Part shown: piece by piece, positions 1 to 11,200 of the stretch
Layout of the letters: every line of letters begins with the position of its first letter
Position numbering within the stretch: position 1 is the stretch's first letter
Assembly: GCA_932521035.1 (NCBI GenBank)
Contig: OW051496.1
Coordinates: 3,162,001-3,226,000, forward strand
Direction: 5' to 3'
Origin: Oscheius dolichura
Taxonomy: Eukaryota > Nematoda > Chromadorea > Rhabditida > Rhabditidae
DNA: 64,000 nucleotides
Translations under genes and position numbers: made by a program
Notes under the pieces: generated by a model
Databases searched by the model: none
What the model saw: the letters and a program-made list of their open reading frames with translations, nothing else
Told to the model about the DNA's origin: nothing

Positions 1-345
1 AAACGAGACCTATGCCGTTCGAAAGAGCGTCAAAAATGATGCATTTTGAGGGTATTTCCAGCGGCTATGAAAATGGAATTTTGGCACCAGAGGAGGGAGA
101 AAACTGTCAAAAAATGCCAAAAATGACCACCGCAGCGAAGCGACCGACCGCATCTCTATAAATGTGAACCAGTGGTCGAGTGGATAGTGCACTCGTCCAT
201 AAAATTTTTGCTTTTTCTCCAGGCCGAGTTGGCATCCCCGATGGATCAATAGTCTTTTTTTGCTAAAATTCCATTTTCATAGCCGCTGGAAATAATCTCA
301 AAACGCATCATTTTTGACGCTCTTTCGAACAGTATAGGTCTCATT
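1..345. repeat. Foldback element with ~86-base inverted repeats
   Basis: Bases 1-86 and 259-345 are near-perfect reverse complements, sharing words such as AGCGTCAAAAATGATGC and CCATTTTCATAGCCGCTGGA. The spacer contains a tRNA-D-arm-like string (GGTCGAGTGGATAGTGCACTCG, near 173). No coding potential is apparent. The left end may extend before the window. It is best read as a non-autonomous hairpin-type transposable element. Confidence 0.7.
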
Positions 346-953
346 CCGGGGATGAAAAGGTTTCCTTGTAAGATTATTTGCCCCATACCGGTGACAGCTG
401 GGAGAACTAAATTTGGTCTTGAATGACATCTGGAAATGACTCACCACTGTCCATCTGATGGTTTAAATTAATCTTTTCTTTTTCTCCTAAAGATGTTGCT
501 AATTATTGTAAGAAAAATAGTAGTCTTATTCTTTCCTTCAGGTCTTTATTTTCTGCCTCCAAGGTGTCGATTCTTTTCCGCAGTGTCTCAGCTGTCGCAA
601 GGATTTCGTCTACCCTTTTGGAAAGATTCTTTTCCATTTAGAAGTCTGAAACTGTTTTTGACAAAACGTTTAACGAAAAGCAGAGGAATAGAAGGCGCGT
701 GTACGAGTTCCAGAGGTAGCAAGCTACCCGAATAGTCTTCTGATAACATCCCCATATCTTGGTCTTCCCCTCTCTGTGAAACGCCTACGGTGCAGCTTCT
801 TTTAAACTATATTTTCAGCTATCGCAGCTTGGATGAGAGAAAAGAAGGAGAGTCACTTCGTGGGCATGCTTATCTCTCTTCTTCTTATCTCTTCAGTCAA
901 AAAAGCCATTCCAAAGCCACCTATTCCCTGCCCTGTCAAGTGTCTAAAACACC
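346..953. other. Upstream region of the TAK1-like kinase, little recognisable
   Basis: No convincing gene fills this stretch apart from a possible small minus-strand coiled-coil ORF (504-637). A splice-acceptor-like TCTTCAG near 892-898 precedes the kinase start at 954 with no obvious donor upstream. It could be a spliced-leader acceptor for that gene. Confidence 0.35.
504..637 (-). CDS. Possible short coiled-coil ORF or exon
   Basis: An open frame of about 44 codons starts at ATG 637-635 and ends at TAA 506-504. The predicted peptide is rich in Lys, Arg, Glu and Leu in heptad-like order (RKRIDTLEAENKDLKERIRL), typical of a coiled coil. An acceptor-like TTTCAG lies just before the ATG. The ORF is short and has no recognised family. 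It may be one exon of a gene I cannot assemble, or chance. Confidence 0.22.
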
Positions 954-2257
954 ATGCTCGCCGGTAACTATTCGTTCAATTTCTTATTCTTCCATTAAGA
1001 TATTCCCTTCTATGAACTAGATGATTTTAAAAATTTGACAATTATTGGAAACGGAAGTGGTGGAAGGATCTATAAAGGAGAGTTGAAAGATTTTGGGTCA
1101 GTTTATGGGCCATTCCTGAAGAAAAGAACGGTTTAGACAAATTGTAGTCAAAGAATTCTTCTGGTCAAGGCGGAAACCCCTTGAAGAGTATAAAAGAGAG
1201 GTTGAGATCCTGGTAAAGGTAGGACTTGTTGTTATTTGGGGTGTTGAACCTTCTTTATTTTTATTTTTCCATAAATTTAGCTTAGGCATCCGAACATAGT
1301 CCAATTATATGGAATTCTATGGAATGGTTCCGATTCTTCGAGGTATCTCGGCTATGTTATGGAATTTGTGGAAGGCGGCAGCCTTCACGACGGTTTCTCT
1401 TTATTATTATTGAAGTTATGGATATTTCAGTAATTCACGATCGATCAAAAAATTATGATACCGCTCAAATATGCCGATGGGTAAAGCAAATCGCCCTTGG
1501 ACTACAGTTTCTCCATAAAAAACAAATTATTCATAGGGATATCAAGCCGGACAAGTAAGTGAAGGCCACTATCTATTTTTATTCGATTACAGTATCTTAG
1601 TAGGAAGTCAGTTGAAATTGGCTGATTTTGGTATAGCCAGGGATGTCGACGTCAGCCTTACTGCGTGGTAGGTTGCCGCAACTCATCCAACTGACCGTTG
1701 CTTTGTTTCAGCGTCGGGACCTTTCACTACATGGCACCGGAAGTGATCACTACGGGGAAGTATGGCCCGGCAGCGGACATCTACTCATTGGCTATAACAA
1801 TTTGGGAACTGTTCCACCGAACGTGGGAAAAATACAGCTAATTTATCATTTTGTTTTTAGAAAGCCTTATACCGAACTAGAAGGAAACGATTTAATTTTA
1901 AATTTACAGGCAGTTAGAGAGGGGGCCCGTCCTGTTTTTACTTCAGAGCAGATTGATGAGAATACGGCAAGATTTATCCGAAGGTAGGCGCTTTCCTCTC
2001 CCTATTTTTGAGTTCTCTACTCATTAGAGCCCTCCCACGGCTGGAACCTAATGACTTGTAAAAATTTGGGCAAATTTAGATGCTGGCATATAAGCGCCAC
2101 TGACAGACCGTCGCTAGAAAAGGTCATCGACCATTTTGGATCCAAAGCAGACTCTTCAGTAGTTCCGTTCCAGTTTCATCCAGCACCCAGTTTCGACCCA
2201 CCGGGGCCAGTAAATGTTCGAGGTCGACCAATGGTATCCTGTGATTCGAATCTTACG
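954..2257 (+). CDS. TAK1-like (MAP3K7-type) serine/threonine protein kinase
   Basis: Spliced gene. Exons read as 954-963, 1000-1096, 1137-1218, 1281-1392, 1431-1554, 1593-1667, 1712-1822, 1861-1983 and 2080-2257, with consistent phases. The product is a nearly complete kinase domain starting a few residues after Met. Visible motifs are the glycine loop GNGSGGRIYKG, the ATP lysine in VVKEF, LRHPNIVQLYG, the catalytic HRDIKPDN, the metal-binding DFG, MAPEV, and the C-lobe RCW plus DRPS. The early MLADIPF and the pattern KPYTELEGND resemble TAK1/MOM-4 family kinases, which act in MAP kinase and Wnt-type signalling; that family assignment is inference. The last exon ends at a clear GTAAGT donor, but no further exon is visible before repeats at 2312 and 2815. 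The C-terminus is therefore unresolved or lost. Confidence 0.72.
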
Positions 2258-2311
2258 GTAAGTATCCGTATTTAAACTTGTCCTCGGCGCTTGGTAACAA
2301 TTTTATGGTTA

Positions 2312-2368
2312 GCTCACGCGTGAGAATCGCCACCCCCCTAGCCAAATTCACAGAATTGCACAGACTAG

Positions 2369-2399
<31 letters not shown>

Positions 2400-2622
2400 T
2401 GGGGAGCCGGCGCTGGGGGAGGGGGAGCTAAGCACGGTCAAGTCGAGGGCGCCGAAGGCGCCCGTTACGGCTTGTCTAGTCTGTACATAAGCGGTTTTAT
2501 TGCACGTAAAAGAGTGAAAAGTACATTAAAAAAGCAAAACAACACAAAGAAAACAAGAAAAACTAGTCGGAAGAGCAATTCTGTGAATTTGGCTAGAGGG
2601 TGGCGATTCTCACGCGTGAGAA
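2312..2622. repeat. Inverted-repeat element with a ~31-base poly-C core
   Basis: The ends are inverted copies of about 47 bases (left 2312-2360, right 2576-2622) built on CTCACGCGTGAGAATCGCC. A second inverted pair inside (CAGACTAGAC near 2360, GTCTAGTCTG near 2473) brackets an uninterrupted C run from about 2369 to 2399, followed by GC-rich sequence. It looks like a non-autonomous TIR element containing a simple-repeat expansion. It lies just downstream of the last visible kinase exon and may have cut or displaced its 3' end. Confidence 0.7.
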
Positions 2623-2814
2623 ACGCCGGCGTCCGGCGCCGCGAGCTGTGACCTCTGTGAAGGCGCTAATCTCGGGTTTCCAAAACACGATCTCACCGAA
2701 ACGGCACTTTCCGGGGTAAATTTTTATATGATAAATATGTAAAAAATCAGCTGAGTATTTTACAATCAAAATCTCAGCAAAAAACTTATTCTCAGTGGTC
2801 GAAAAGACCGTTTC

Positions 2815-2900
2815 AAGTTTTGCACCACATGGTCGAGTGGTTTTCTGCGAAGTCCTATTCTAGCAACCCGGGTTCGATCCCGCTCGCAAACAAACATTTT
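2815..2900 (+). repeat. tRNA-derived SINE-like sequence
   Basis: There is an A-box-like segment (ATGGTCGAGTGG) and, about 45 bases on, a good B box (GGGTTCGATCCCG). These are the internal RNA polymerase III promoter parts of a tRNA. No cloverleaf with acceptor and anticodon stems can be drawn. A tRNA pseudogene or SINE head is therefore more likely than a working tRNA. Confidence 0.5.
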
Positions 2901-3210
2901 TGCTTTTCTGTTTTTCCTATTCTTTCAGTAGTTTATCATGTTTTTCGGGTAGTTATACTTCTCGGGCTGTTTTACGCCTATTTGTTCAATAAAATCAAAA
3001 AATACTCGACAATATCGTCCGATTCCGGCTCCGCGCCTGCATAGCATCACATTTGTGAATGTACAGGCATGTAGACGAGGAGCCACTAGGCAGGGGGTCC
3101 GGGGAGCGCAGCCCCCTGGCTGTGCTACCTTGGAGTTGAAAACCCTTGTAAAACCAACACAAAAAATAGCAGTGAAATAAGGAAATTGGGCAAAAAATGG
3201 CATAGGTGTG

Positions 3211-3243
3211 ACGATATACCGAAATCATTTTCGGTATATCGTA
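3211..3243. repeat. Short perfect hairpin
   Basis: ACGATATACCGAAA and its reverse complement are separated by three bases, just upstream of the kelch remnant. It may mark the edge of the duplicated segment (breakpoint near 3255) or a small palindromic element. Confidence 0.5.
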
Positions 3244-3293
3244 TATGCAGTCCGGTGGGGTATTGGGGAATAGAATAAGTAACATTCTTTTAG

Positions 3294-4282
3294 ATTTTAG
3301 TCCTTGGAGGAGAAAAAGATAAGATACTAAGTGATGAAATGGTCATTTTTAAACAAGACAAATGGATCAAATTGGCATTGAAATTAGCGGAAGAACTTTA
3401 TCGTGGTGGTGCAGTATATCTGGATGGAGAGATCTATGTATTCGGTGGTACTCTATACAACGAATTATACAAATTGGATAACAAAACATTGAAATGGATA
3501 CGATTGGCAGATATGAATGAGGGACGATGGGGTATTACAAATAGCAGTGTGGAATGGAATGGATCCATCTGGGTATTCGGGGGAATAAATGGATTTGACT
3601 TGAAAAGTGTGGAAAGATATGATCCGAAGGAGAACAAATGGATTAAAATGCCGTGAGTTTAATACTTTCCCTCCATTTTTCTCTTCTGCTCGGTTTCCAA
3701 CGGCCGCTTCGTCTCTCAAACGAGATGATACAACATCTGATACAAGGCTCAATCAGGGCTAATCAATATTTTAGGGACATGAAATATCTCCGAGAAAGAG
3801 CAGCTGCAGCAGTTCATAATGGCAAATTCATTGTCTGTGGTGGAAGGGGTGATAATGATGATAATTTGAAAAGTGTGGAATGTTTCGACCCGGAGAGTGG
3901 TGTCTGGACGGAGCTGAATGATATGCCAACACCTCTTTATGGTCATTCTCTCGTTTCTTATGGAAATAATCTCATTTTAATGGGAGGTTGGGATCGAACG
4001 ACAGCAGTCAATATTGTACTGGAAGTGAGTAATCTAGAAGGAAAAGGAACATGGAAACAACTGCCGCCAATGAAACAACCTCGATATAGATTTTCTGCAG
4101 CAGTCCTTGACAATGAGATTTTTGTAATTGGAGGATGGAATTACAAACCTCTCGATAAAACTGAAATATTTAATGGAAAAAGCTGGAGAGAGGGTCCCCA
4201 GCTTCCCAATGAGTGCTTTAATATGTCTTCAATTGTTATTCCCCTCCATCTGGCTGATATCCTTTCTAATTCCACAGAGTAA
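3294..4282 (+). pseudogene. 5'-truncated kelch-repeat gene (copy of the 40.5-42.2 kb gene)
   Basis: Two exons (3294-3652, 3775-4282) encode a run of kelch blades with repeated GG motifs (IYVFGG, IWVFGG, FIVCGG, LILMGG, IFVIGG) followed by W and Y residues. The blades would form a beta-propeller used for protein binding. The reading frame is intact to the TAA. Compared with the inverted copy at 40498-42232, homology starts inside an intron (near 3255, GTGGGGTATTGGGG). The four upstream coding exons, including the start codon, are missing. A downstream Met at 3339 could start a shorter protein. Homology continues past the stop to about 4403. It could still be expressed, but it is a partial duplicate. 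Confidence 0.7.
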
Positions 4283-4500
4283 TCCCCTATTAAACAAATA
4301 AATCTTTCCCTCCCTTTAAAGTATTCCTATTCACGAGGATTCATTTCAAAAATTGTTGAAAATGTGGTGTTTTGTGTTTTTTGATCCTTATCTAAAGCTA
4401 CGCAACCGTAGCAGAAGCGTTGTCGCAATAATTTTTGTGTGGTTTGTACCGTGAAATTTATTTGTAACGGAATTTAAGTCGACGATAAGAATTGTTATTA

Positions 4501-5353
4501 TAGTAGGGTGATCGATAAGTCCTGTCAATGACCTCATAACTTTTGATAGAGACCGTTTTACAGTACACATGAGCACTTCCTAGGTAGATCTCGGAGTGGC
4601 CGATCTGATAAAACAAACTAGAAAAAAATTCCATGTAATTGCGAAATTTACCGGGCGCTTCAAACAAAAAAGAGTAGTGCCATTTTCGCTGGTACGGTAT
4701 CTTCCCGGCCACTTCCGAAAAAACTGAAAACGCCGTTCGATCGGGCTCGCAGAGTTGATCAAAATCATCTATCAAACTTTTATTTTCTGTGGAAAACCTT
4801 CTTTTTCTAAAAATTGGCCAAATGGCGCATTGGGTTTCTGCAAAACAGAATAGAGAGGTCGGGGGTTCGGATCCTCTCCGTGAAACTCTCTTTTTCTTTT
4901 TTTCTTTTTGTTGATATGGCTTCATCTTTGCAAAAGAAGGTGTTTGCTGGAAAAAAGAAAAAAGCAAAAGAAAGTATAAAAGATCGACGCCGAGCGGGAT
5001 CGAACCCTCGACCCGTAATTTCAATACGGACTGCGTGACACCCTATTTGACAATCGATTGGGAAATGGCGATTTTACATGAAAAATTAAAGTTTGATATA
5101 TGATTTTGATCAACTCTGCGAGCCCGATCGAACGGCGTATTCAGTTTTTTCGGAAGTGGCCGTGAAGCGAAAATGGCAAAACTTTTTTTTTTGGAACGCC
5201 CGGCAAATTTCGCAATTACATGGAATTGTTTTCTAGTTTGTTTTATCAGATCGGCCACTCCGAGATCTACCTCGGAAGTGCTCATGTGTACTGTAAAACG
5301 GTCTCTATCAAAAGTTATGAGGCCATTGACAGGCCTTATCCTTCACCCTACTA
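4501..5353. mobile_element. Long-TIR element, mariner-like TA ends
   Basis: The terminal inverted repeats are about 260-290 bases (4501-4790 against 5090-5353). They begin TAGTAGGGTG and end CACCCTACTA, consistent with a TA target duplication. The arms have diverged by small indels. The centre contains two tRNA-like B-box strings: plus strand near 4855-4880, and minus strand near 4990-5015 (GGGATCGAACCCTCG). No transposase ORF is present, so this is a non-autonomous element or a foldback of tRNA-like repeats. Confidence 0.75.
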
Positions 5354-6384
5354 GTTAGATTTTTATAAAAATTCCTTCTGTTCCACTCCCTATATGAAAT
5401 TTCCTTTGCAATGTTAGTCTATTGAACACTGGTCATATGGATTCGTGCAAATAACAGGTATTTTTAGAAAAAGAAACCTACCGATCAGTGAAATCCAGTC
5501 GAGGATCCCTCCAGATTTGAGAGAACCACACGACCGCCTTGAAACTGCTACTGAATTCGCTGATTTCTGTGATCGATTGGACGATCAGCTCCACGATTAC
5601 CTAAAATTCACCCATTTTTAGTTTTCAAGAGCCAGAAAACGACTGAAAAGAACAACACTCAAGACGTTTTGTATTCCGATTGAAGCAAAAAAGGGAAGCC
5701 CGTATTCAGCGAAATTCATTTCCACGATCGCTTGAAAATTTGGTTTTATCTAGAGAGATGATTGACTGAATGCTACCCACCAATCTGCGCCATTGTTATT
5801 GTTATGTTTGACTAGAAGAGCCCAGTTTTATGGGAGGCGCCCCGGCGGGCCGCCGGACGCCCCTGTTATGTGTTGGCCAAGGTCCCAAAATCTCTTTGCT
5901 CGAATTCATTTTCGGGGTTAAGTCACAGGGAGGAATAAATACAACATAGACATCAAAAGAAACCTAGAAACTAACTAGTGGTCCTAATAACGAAAAGGCT
6001 TCTTGTGGTTTGATGTCGGGCTTGAGCCTCAAGCCTTGAGGCTGTCAGCCGCGTCGGTCCTCCACTCTTCTTTAGCATCTTCGTCCGAGAACTAAAGCTT
6101 CTTCTTTCTTCGACGACGAACATGCCTTCTTTCCGTTGTGGTGATAAGTTAGTCCTACGCTGAGCTGTGTCTGTGTGGGCCATGCGTTTGCCTCGTTTCC
6201 AATTCGGGTTTTCTGATTACCTCTTGCGGTATCAACCGTTTTTTCGTTTCGTGGACGGTATTTCAATTTGCCGGATGGTTTTTCCGTTTCATGGACGGTT
6301 TTTTCGTTTCGTGGACGAGATAATTTTTATTAGGAACGGTAATACTACGCGATAGTCGTATTCTACAAAAAATTGTCGCCTTGC
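5354..6384. other. Intergenic stretch, no gene recognised
   Basis: No ORF with family resemblance or convincing splice structure was found. It contains a GC-rich palindromic patch near 5835-5865 and a short inverted repeat near 6013-6030. A minisatellite at 6235-6330 is listed separately. Confidence 0.4.
6235..6330. repeat. Minisatellite, ~20-40 base units
   Basis: The unit TTTTTCGTTTCGTGGACGGT recurs, with a variant (CCGTTTCATGGACGG) between copies. About four related copies occur in 95 bases. It lies 3' of the minus-strand secreted protein gene. Confidence 0.6.
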
Positions 6385-6883
6385 TCAACACAATCGTACG
6401 GATTGGGTCTTCTTTTTGAAGTCGCAGCTCTTCAAATCTGCGGGGTTACACCAGTTAATATTCTGGCTGATCTAAACAGATTTTACATTTCATACGGTAG
6501 CCAGGAGACTTACAACAACTCCGCGTCCTGTGCAGTCGTTCTTCTCGAACAGAATAACACACGCTCCGTTGTCAATCTGGACTGATTGGGCCTTCTTTTT
6601 ATCCTGGAATGGGTAGGTTCACATAATCAGTTATTCCCCTTTCTATTGGTTTTACCCGGCCCCTAAAACATTAGAAATAACTAACATCATCGCTGATTCG
6701 GACACATTGTTGCCCGTTCAAATCAATCGACCAATTGTTCTTGTCTAAAATTTGGATTGCTCTGATAAGAAGGGGAGCACAAAACTCACTTCCACTGGTG
6801 AAATTCCTCTCCCGAAATAGGGTGACTTGGACGGCGAGAAGGGAAGAGACAAGGACGAAGAGGAGAAGAACGAGCCGGGTCAT
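6385..6883 (-). CDS. Small secreted six-cysteine protein, beta/gamma-crystallin-like
   Basis: Four minus-strand exons join in phase: 6883-6790, 6744-6686, 6576-6514 and 6471-6385, ending TGA. The ~100-residue product starts with a hydrophobic signal peptide (MTRLVLLLFVLVSSLLAV). The mature part has six cysteines, arranged NGQQC, NGAC, DCTGRG, NWC, KSC and a terminal LC. The spacing NG-x-C-V-ILFE-x-x-x-C-x-G resembles small secreted beta/gamma-crystallin-like proteins; that assignment is inference. The ATG lies three bases after TTTCAG, a likely spliced-leader acceptor. It would act outside the cell. No gene name is justified. Confidence 0.6.
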
Positions 6884-8232
6884 GTTCTGAAACAGAAATT
6901 CTTCTTCTATAGCTTCTACTAATGGAATGGTCTAATAGAGTGGAGGAGATTTTAACAGCTACTTGAAGCAGAATAAAACTCACAAACTACAGAGAAAGAT
7001 TGTTCAAGGTTAGGAGCTCCGATTATATACCGTTTCCCCCGGCCAAAGGTACGAACTTTGGGTAAATAATGACTTCGGAAGAACGAGAAGAGAGGGTAAA
7101 CATTGTTATGGCAGCACAGCGAACACGAGGAGTACAGAATAAAACGAAGAGGAACATCACTACCCACTTTGTAACACTCTTTTCTGATTTCAAAGCTGAT
7201 AATTTTTGTGTATTGACTTCTTACCGTGGGAGCTCTACGACGAACAAGTGCTAGTCTCGGAGGGGGATGTACAGAAAAGAGATAGACGAATATCACGAAA
7301 CTTTTTTAGATTTATTAGACCTCGAAGAGTTTATCTCTAACGCAAGCTGTCAAGTTCCTTGGGAAATAATATGCTCTGCCCGAAACATCTGGAAGTCAGT
7401 AGTTTGTGGTTGAGTAAACTTCACACCAGAGGACGGGCGCCGATACAAAACACAAGGACTAGAGTTTTCTAGAAAGTGAGAATTCCTTCAGTAGGCATGG
7501 TGATATTGTCATTCTTACTGGCTGTGAAATGTTTCTCCCAAAGCAATGATCTTTTGAGGAAGAGAAAGAATAAGTAGCGGGAATAAAACAAAAAAACGGT
7601 GAGGACTGTTCCTGGCACCGTGAAAGGCTCCCTTTCGTTTCAACGGAGCGGAACAGGAAAACAGATGAGGGAAGAGTTCTTCCGAATTTCCAATCTCTTC
7701 TTATATTGGGCAGGACAGCTTTTTCCATAAAAAAAGAGAAGAAAGAGCGGTCATCGCTGAATTGTCTGCCAGATTCGTTGGAACTACACTATTTGAGCGA
7801 GGCAGATATATATTTGAGGGGATACGGTAGGTAATTTATTTTTAGAGCACTGCAATGTGTTCTACAGCAGAGGGCCGTAAAACTTATCTCTATAACTAAA
7901 AATACAAACTTTTTTTGGGAAGAAAAAGAAGGGAAAGAAGGGAGCATCGAGAAGACGTTCAATTTCTAAATTTGAGGCTCAAGCTCCCATTAGTTTCATA
8001 TACTAAATTAACCATATAACTCAACCATAAAACTCGAAAAATATCATTTTTGAAGAAGATGGCAGAAAGGAACATCGAGGAGAGATTATTCAATCCTTTC
8101 GATCCATAAATTAATTATATAACTCAACCATAAAACTTCGAAAAAATGTCACTTTTTCCGTAAATAAATAAACAAATTTATTGAATCACGTATAAGCAAA
8201 AGACCAGGTATAGAAGAGAGAGAGAGATTAGA
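6884..8232. other. Intergenic stretch, no gene recognised
   Basis: Several minus-strand open frames (for example 7459-7728) lack recognisable domains. A phrase of about 30 bases (ATAACTCAACCATAAAACT) occurs twice, near 8016 and 8115, just downstream of the nucleoporin gene. I see no RNA gene. Confidence 0.35.
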
Positions 8233-11200
8233 TTACTGGGTGGCGTTGACTCCTTCCTCGAACATTTTGATATATTCGCTGGCGATTTCGGGGGACGCGA
8301 AGCGGGCTGACAGCTGTTCCTTCTGGAGGACCTCCTCGCTGAAGTCGTTGCAAATCCAGGCACACGCCTTCTCATTCCGGCTCATTTTGTTGATGACCAT
8401 CCCGCTTGTCAATTTGAAGTTGGCGCACAATTTGTGAGTCTAAAAAGGCGGAAATTCTCTCTCAATTTCAAGGGATACGGTACCTGTTCCCGTCGCATCA
8501 CGACCCGGTAAGTGTTGTCCTGGGGATTCTTCAAGACCTTCACGTCTCCCGCGCCGCGTTCCTTCCACTCCTTCGTCTCCGGCCAGTAGCGGTACAGTTT
8601 GCAGCGCTCCTTGAAGACGATCTCCTCATTTTCTTCGCCGGTTTTGACTTCCACCAGGTCGGGAAGGGGCACCACTGGCTTGAAATCTACGTCCGGCTCA
8701 TATTCCTCCTCCTCGTCGTCATTTTCCTCGTCATCTTCATTCTTGGAGGTGTTTTTCTTGGAGTCCTCCTTCTTTACACCGCTGGTACCGAACTGAAAAT
8801 TCCATTTTTACCAAAGAAGTAGCAGTAAGTATTCAAATTTGTTTTTTAAGCTAGATATGTGCCGCCCAGTGGCTAGTTATTCCATTGTTCTAGAAATAGA
8901 TTGGGTAAAACAAAGGAATTGGAGTAAAATGCTGTTTTTATGTATACTAACCTTGCTAGTTTTCTGTTTGGCCAGTTCCTCTTCGGCCTTCTTCTTGGCG
9001 TCAGCATCGAAAATTGAACCGGCTCCTTTATTGAAACCACCGAATGACGCCAAACCGCTCGTTGCTCCAGCTCCAAAGATCTGAAATTCTAACAATTCTC
9101 TGCATCAAATAGTGGAAGCGAAGTACTTTATATGAATAACATGGAATATTTATGATTGTCTAGTTGTCAAAAAGTTATGATCGGATTCTAAAACTTTTCA
9201 CCCAAGGAGGCCCATTTTTGACCTGTGCCACACCACCTGACCCGAACACCGATCCGTAAGTCAGACTAGCGGGAGTCATAAGCTCTATTCGGCGAAATAT
9301 TTGGAAGTACTCGAACAATTTTGATGTTACCGTAGTCTTCAAGAAGAAATCTCAGAAATGCCCAACCTTATTAGTGGCAGAAGTAGCCGGCTGTGCGGTT
9401 TCTTCCTTCTTCTCGGCTGCGGGGGCGGGTGAGACGGCCGACTGGGCAGATTGTCCAAAGATGGTCTTTCCCGGTGCTACAGCTGAAAATTCATCCTTTT
9501 ATCGGAATCAATTGGTTGCTTTCTTACCGGGAGAGGCTCCTTTGAAAGAGAAATTGATTGGACTGGCGGGAGGAGGAGCGGCCGAAGTGGTGGAGGTGGC
9601 TTCTTCTTTTTTGGCTGCGGCGAACGAGAACTGGGGCTTTGTCTCGCCGGCGGCTTTAGCTCCGCCACCGAAGATTCCGCCAGTTGAGGGAGAGGCCGTC
9701 GTTCCGAAGGAAAATTTCGGGGCGGGAGCGACGGCAGCTCTGAAAATTGGTCATAATGCGTGGCTGTGGTAGTTCTGTAATTAAAATCTTCTTCTCAAAA
9801 CATAAAATTGAGGAAAAAAATGAGCAAAACTACATTGCTCTCGAATTCTGGCTGTCAGAATTATTTATTTGCGACAAAGCCAAGGTAGAATCCTCCTGTT
9901 TCATGCCTCCAGCTCAAATAATCCCTCAGGAACATACAAAAATCATGTGGAATTTATTTACGATGAGAATCCTCCACCGTTCTAGCCTCTTTCTTTCGTT
10001 TTAATAATTTCACCGCTACAAGAAAAACTCATATTTTCGCACATATTCGTGTAAATGACCGGTGAGTCTTCTCTTGGGCAATGCGATGTAAATACTGCCC
10101 TCAAAACAAAATTTTGTACAATCTGTGACACGCCGGCGTTTTGCTCACCCCAGCCGAACCCAAATAACACTTTCAAAATATTAAAAAACTCCTAAAAAAA
10201 ACGCAAAACATGAAACCAATCTGTTTCATGTCTCAAAGATTTGCTCAGAAATACACAAAAATGATGTGGAATTTGTGTGTTGTACGGGCGAATGGATAAC
10301 GTCCTGATCAATTTCTTCTGATTAATAATTTCATCGCAACAAAGAAAATTCAATTTTTTGGCAAATACTATACACACCTACACCAGTACGCCATGAACAA
10401 TCCAATTCAAATAATTCCCTCAAAGCAAAAGAAAAAAAGATAGTTCACAATGTTGTAGGCATGATCTCCCAGTATTCCGTCCTCCCGTCCCATCTCAAGT
10501 AGCACCCCCAAAACAAAAAATTGACTGACCCGAATCCGACGGCTTTCTGTCCCGGAGTGCCTGTCTCTTCCTTGGCTGCGGCACTGGCAGCCGCGGCAAA
10601 ACTGAACTTTGGCTTTTCAGCAGCCGGCGTCGTCGTGGAGGTGGCCTGGGCGATGACGGGTTTCTCCGGGGTGGCGACCTTCGCCGGCTCGGGGGTGGCC
10701 GTCTTGCTCAGCCCGAATTGGAATTTGCTCTTATCCGGGGCACAGCCGGTTCCCAGACCGAAGGTGAAGTTGCCGGGACTGGCGGTGCTGCTCTGGGGGA
10801 GGGCCGGCTTGGCGAAGATGTCCTTCTCCCCCTTCGAGCCGTCTTTGTTCGTCCCGCAACAGGCACAGGTCGTCGCGTTGGCCGGCTGCCGGGTGTAGCA
10901 GCCCTCACAGTCCCATTCTCCGGCCTGTTTCACAAATTGTCCTCCGAAACCGGTCGGGGCCGGGGTGGAATCTGGCTTCTGCTCTTTTTTTGGCTCTTCT
11001 TTCTTCGGGGTGGTGCCGGTTCCTGGAAATTTCTATTGTTTTGGAGAGAAGATTTAAAAATTTGGAGGGAATACTATTTAATTTTTCGAAGTAATTACTA
11101 GAAATTCGGATAGCGTGGCGTTTACAAGACGGAATTTGGAATACTTCGCTGTTTGAACGGACGCGATGCAGCAACGTGCATTGTTTCTGCCAAGTTACTC

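Noticed and set aside
2253..2441. Poly-Gly/poly-Pro ORFs on both strands
   Set aside because: They are translations of the poly-C tract inside an inverted-repeat element, not coding sequence.
9374..9772. 132-codon plus-strand ORF
   Set aside because: Antisense shadow of the FG-rich nucleoporin exons; Ala/Gly-rich only because the sense strand is Pro/Ser/Ala-rich.
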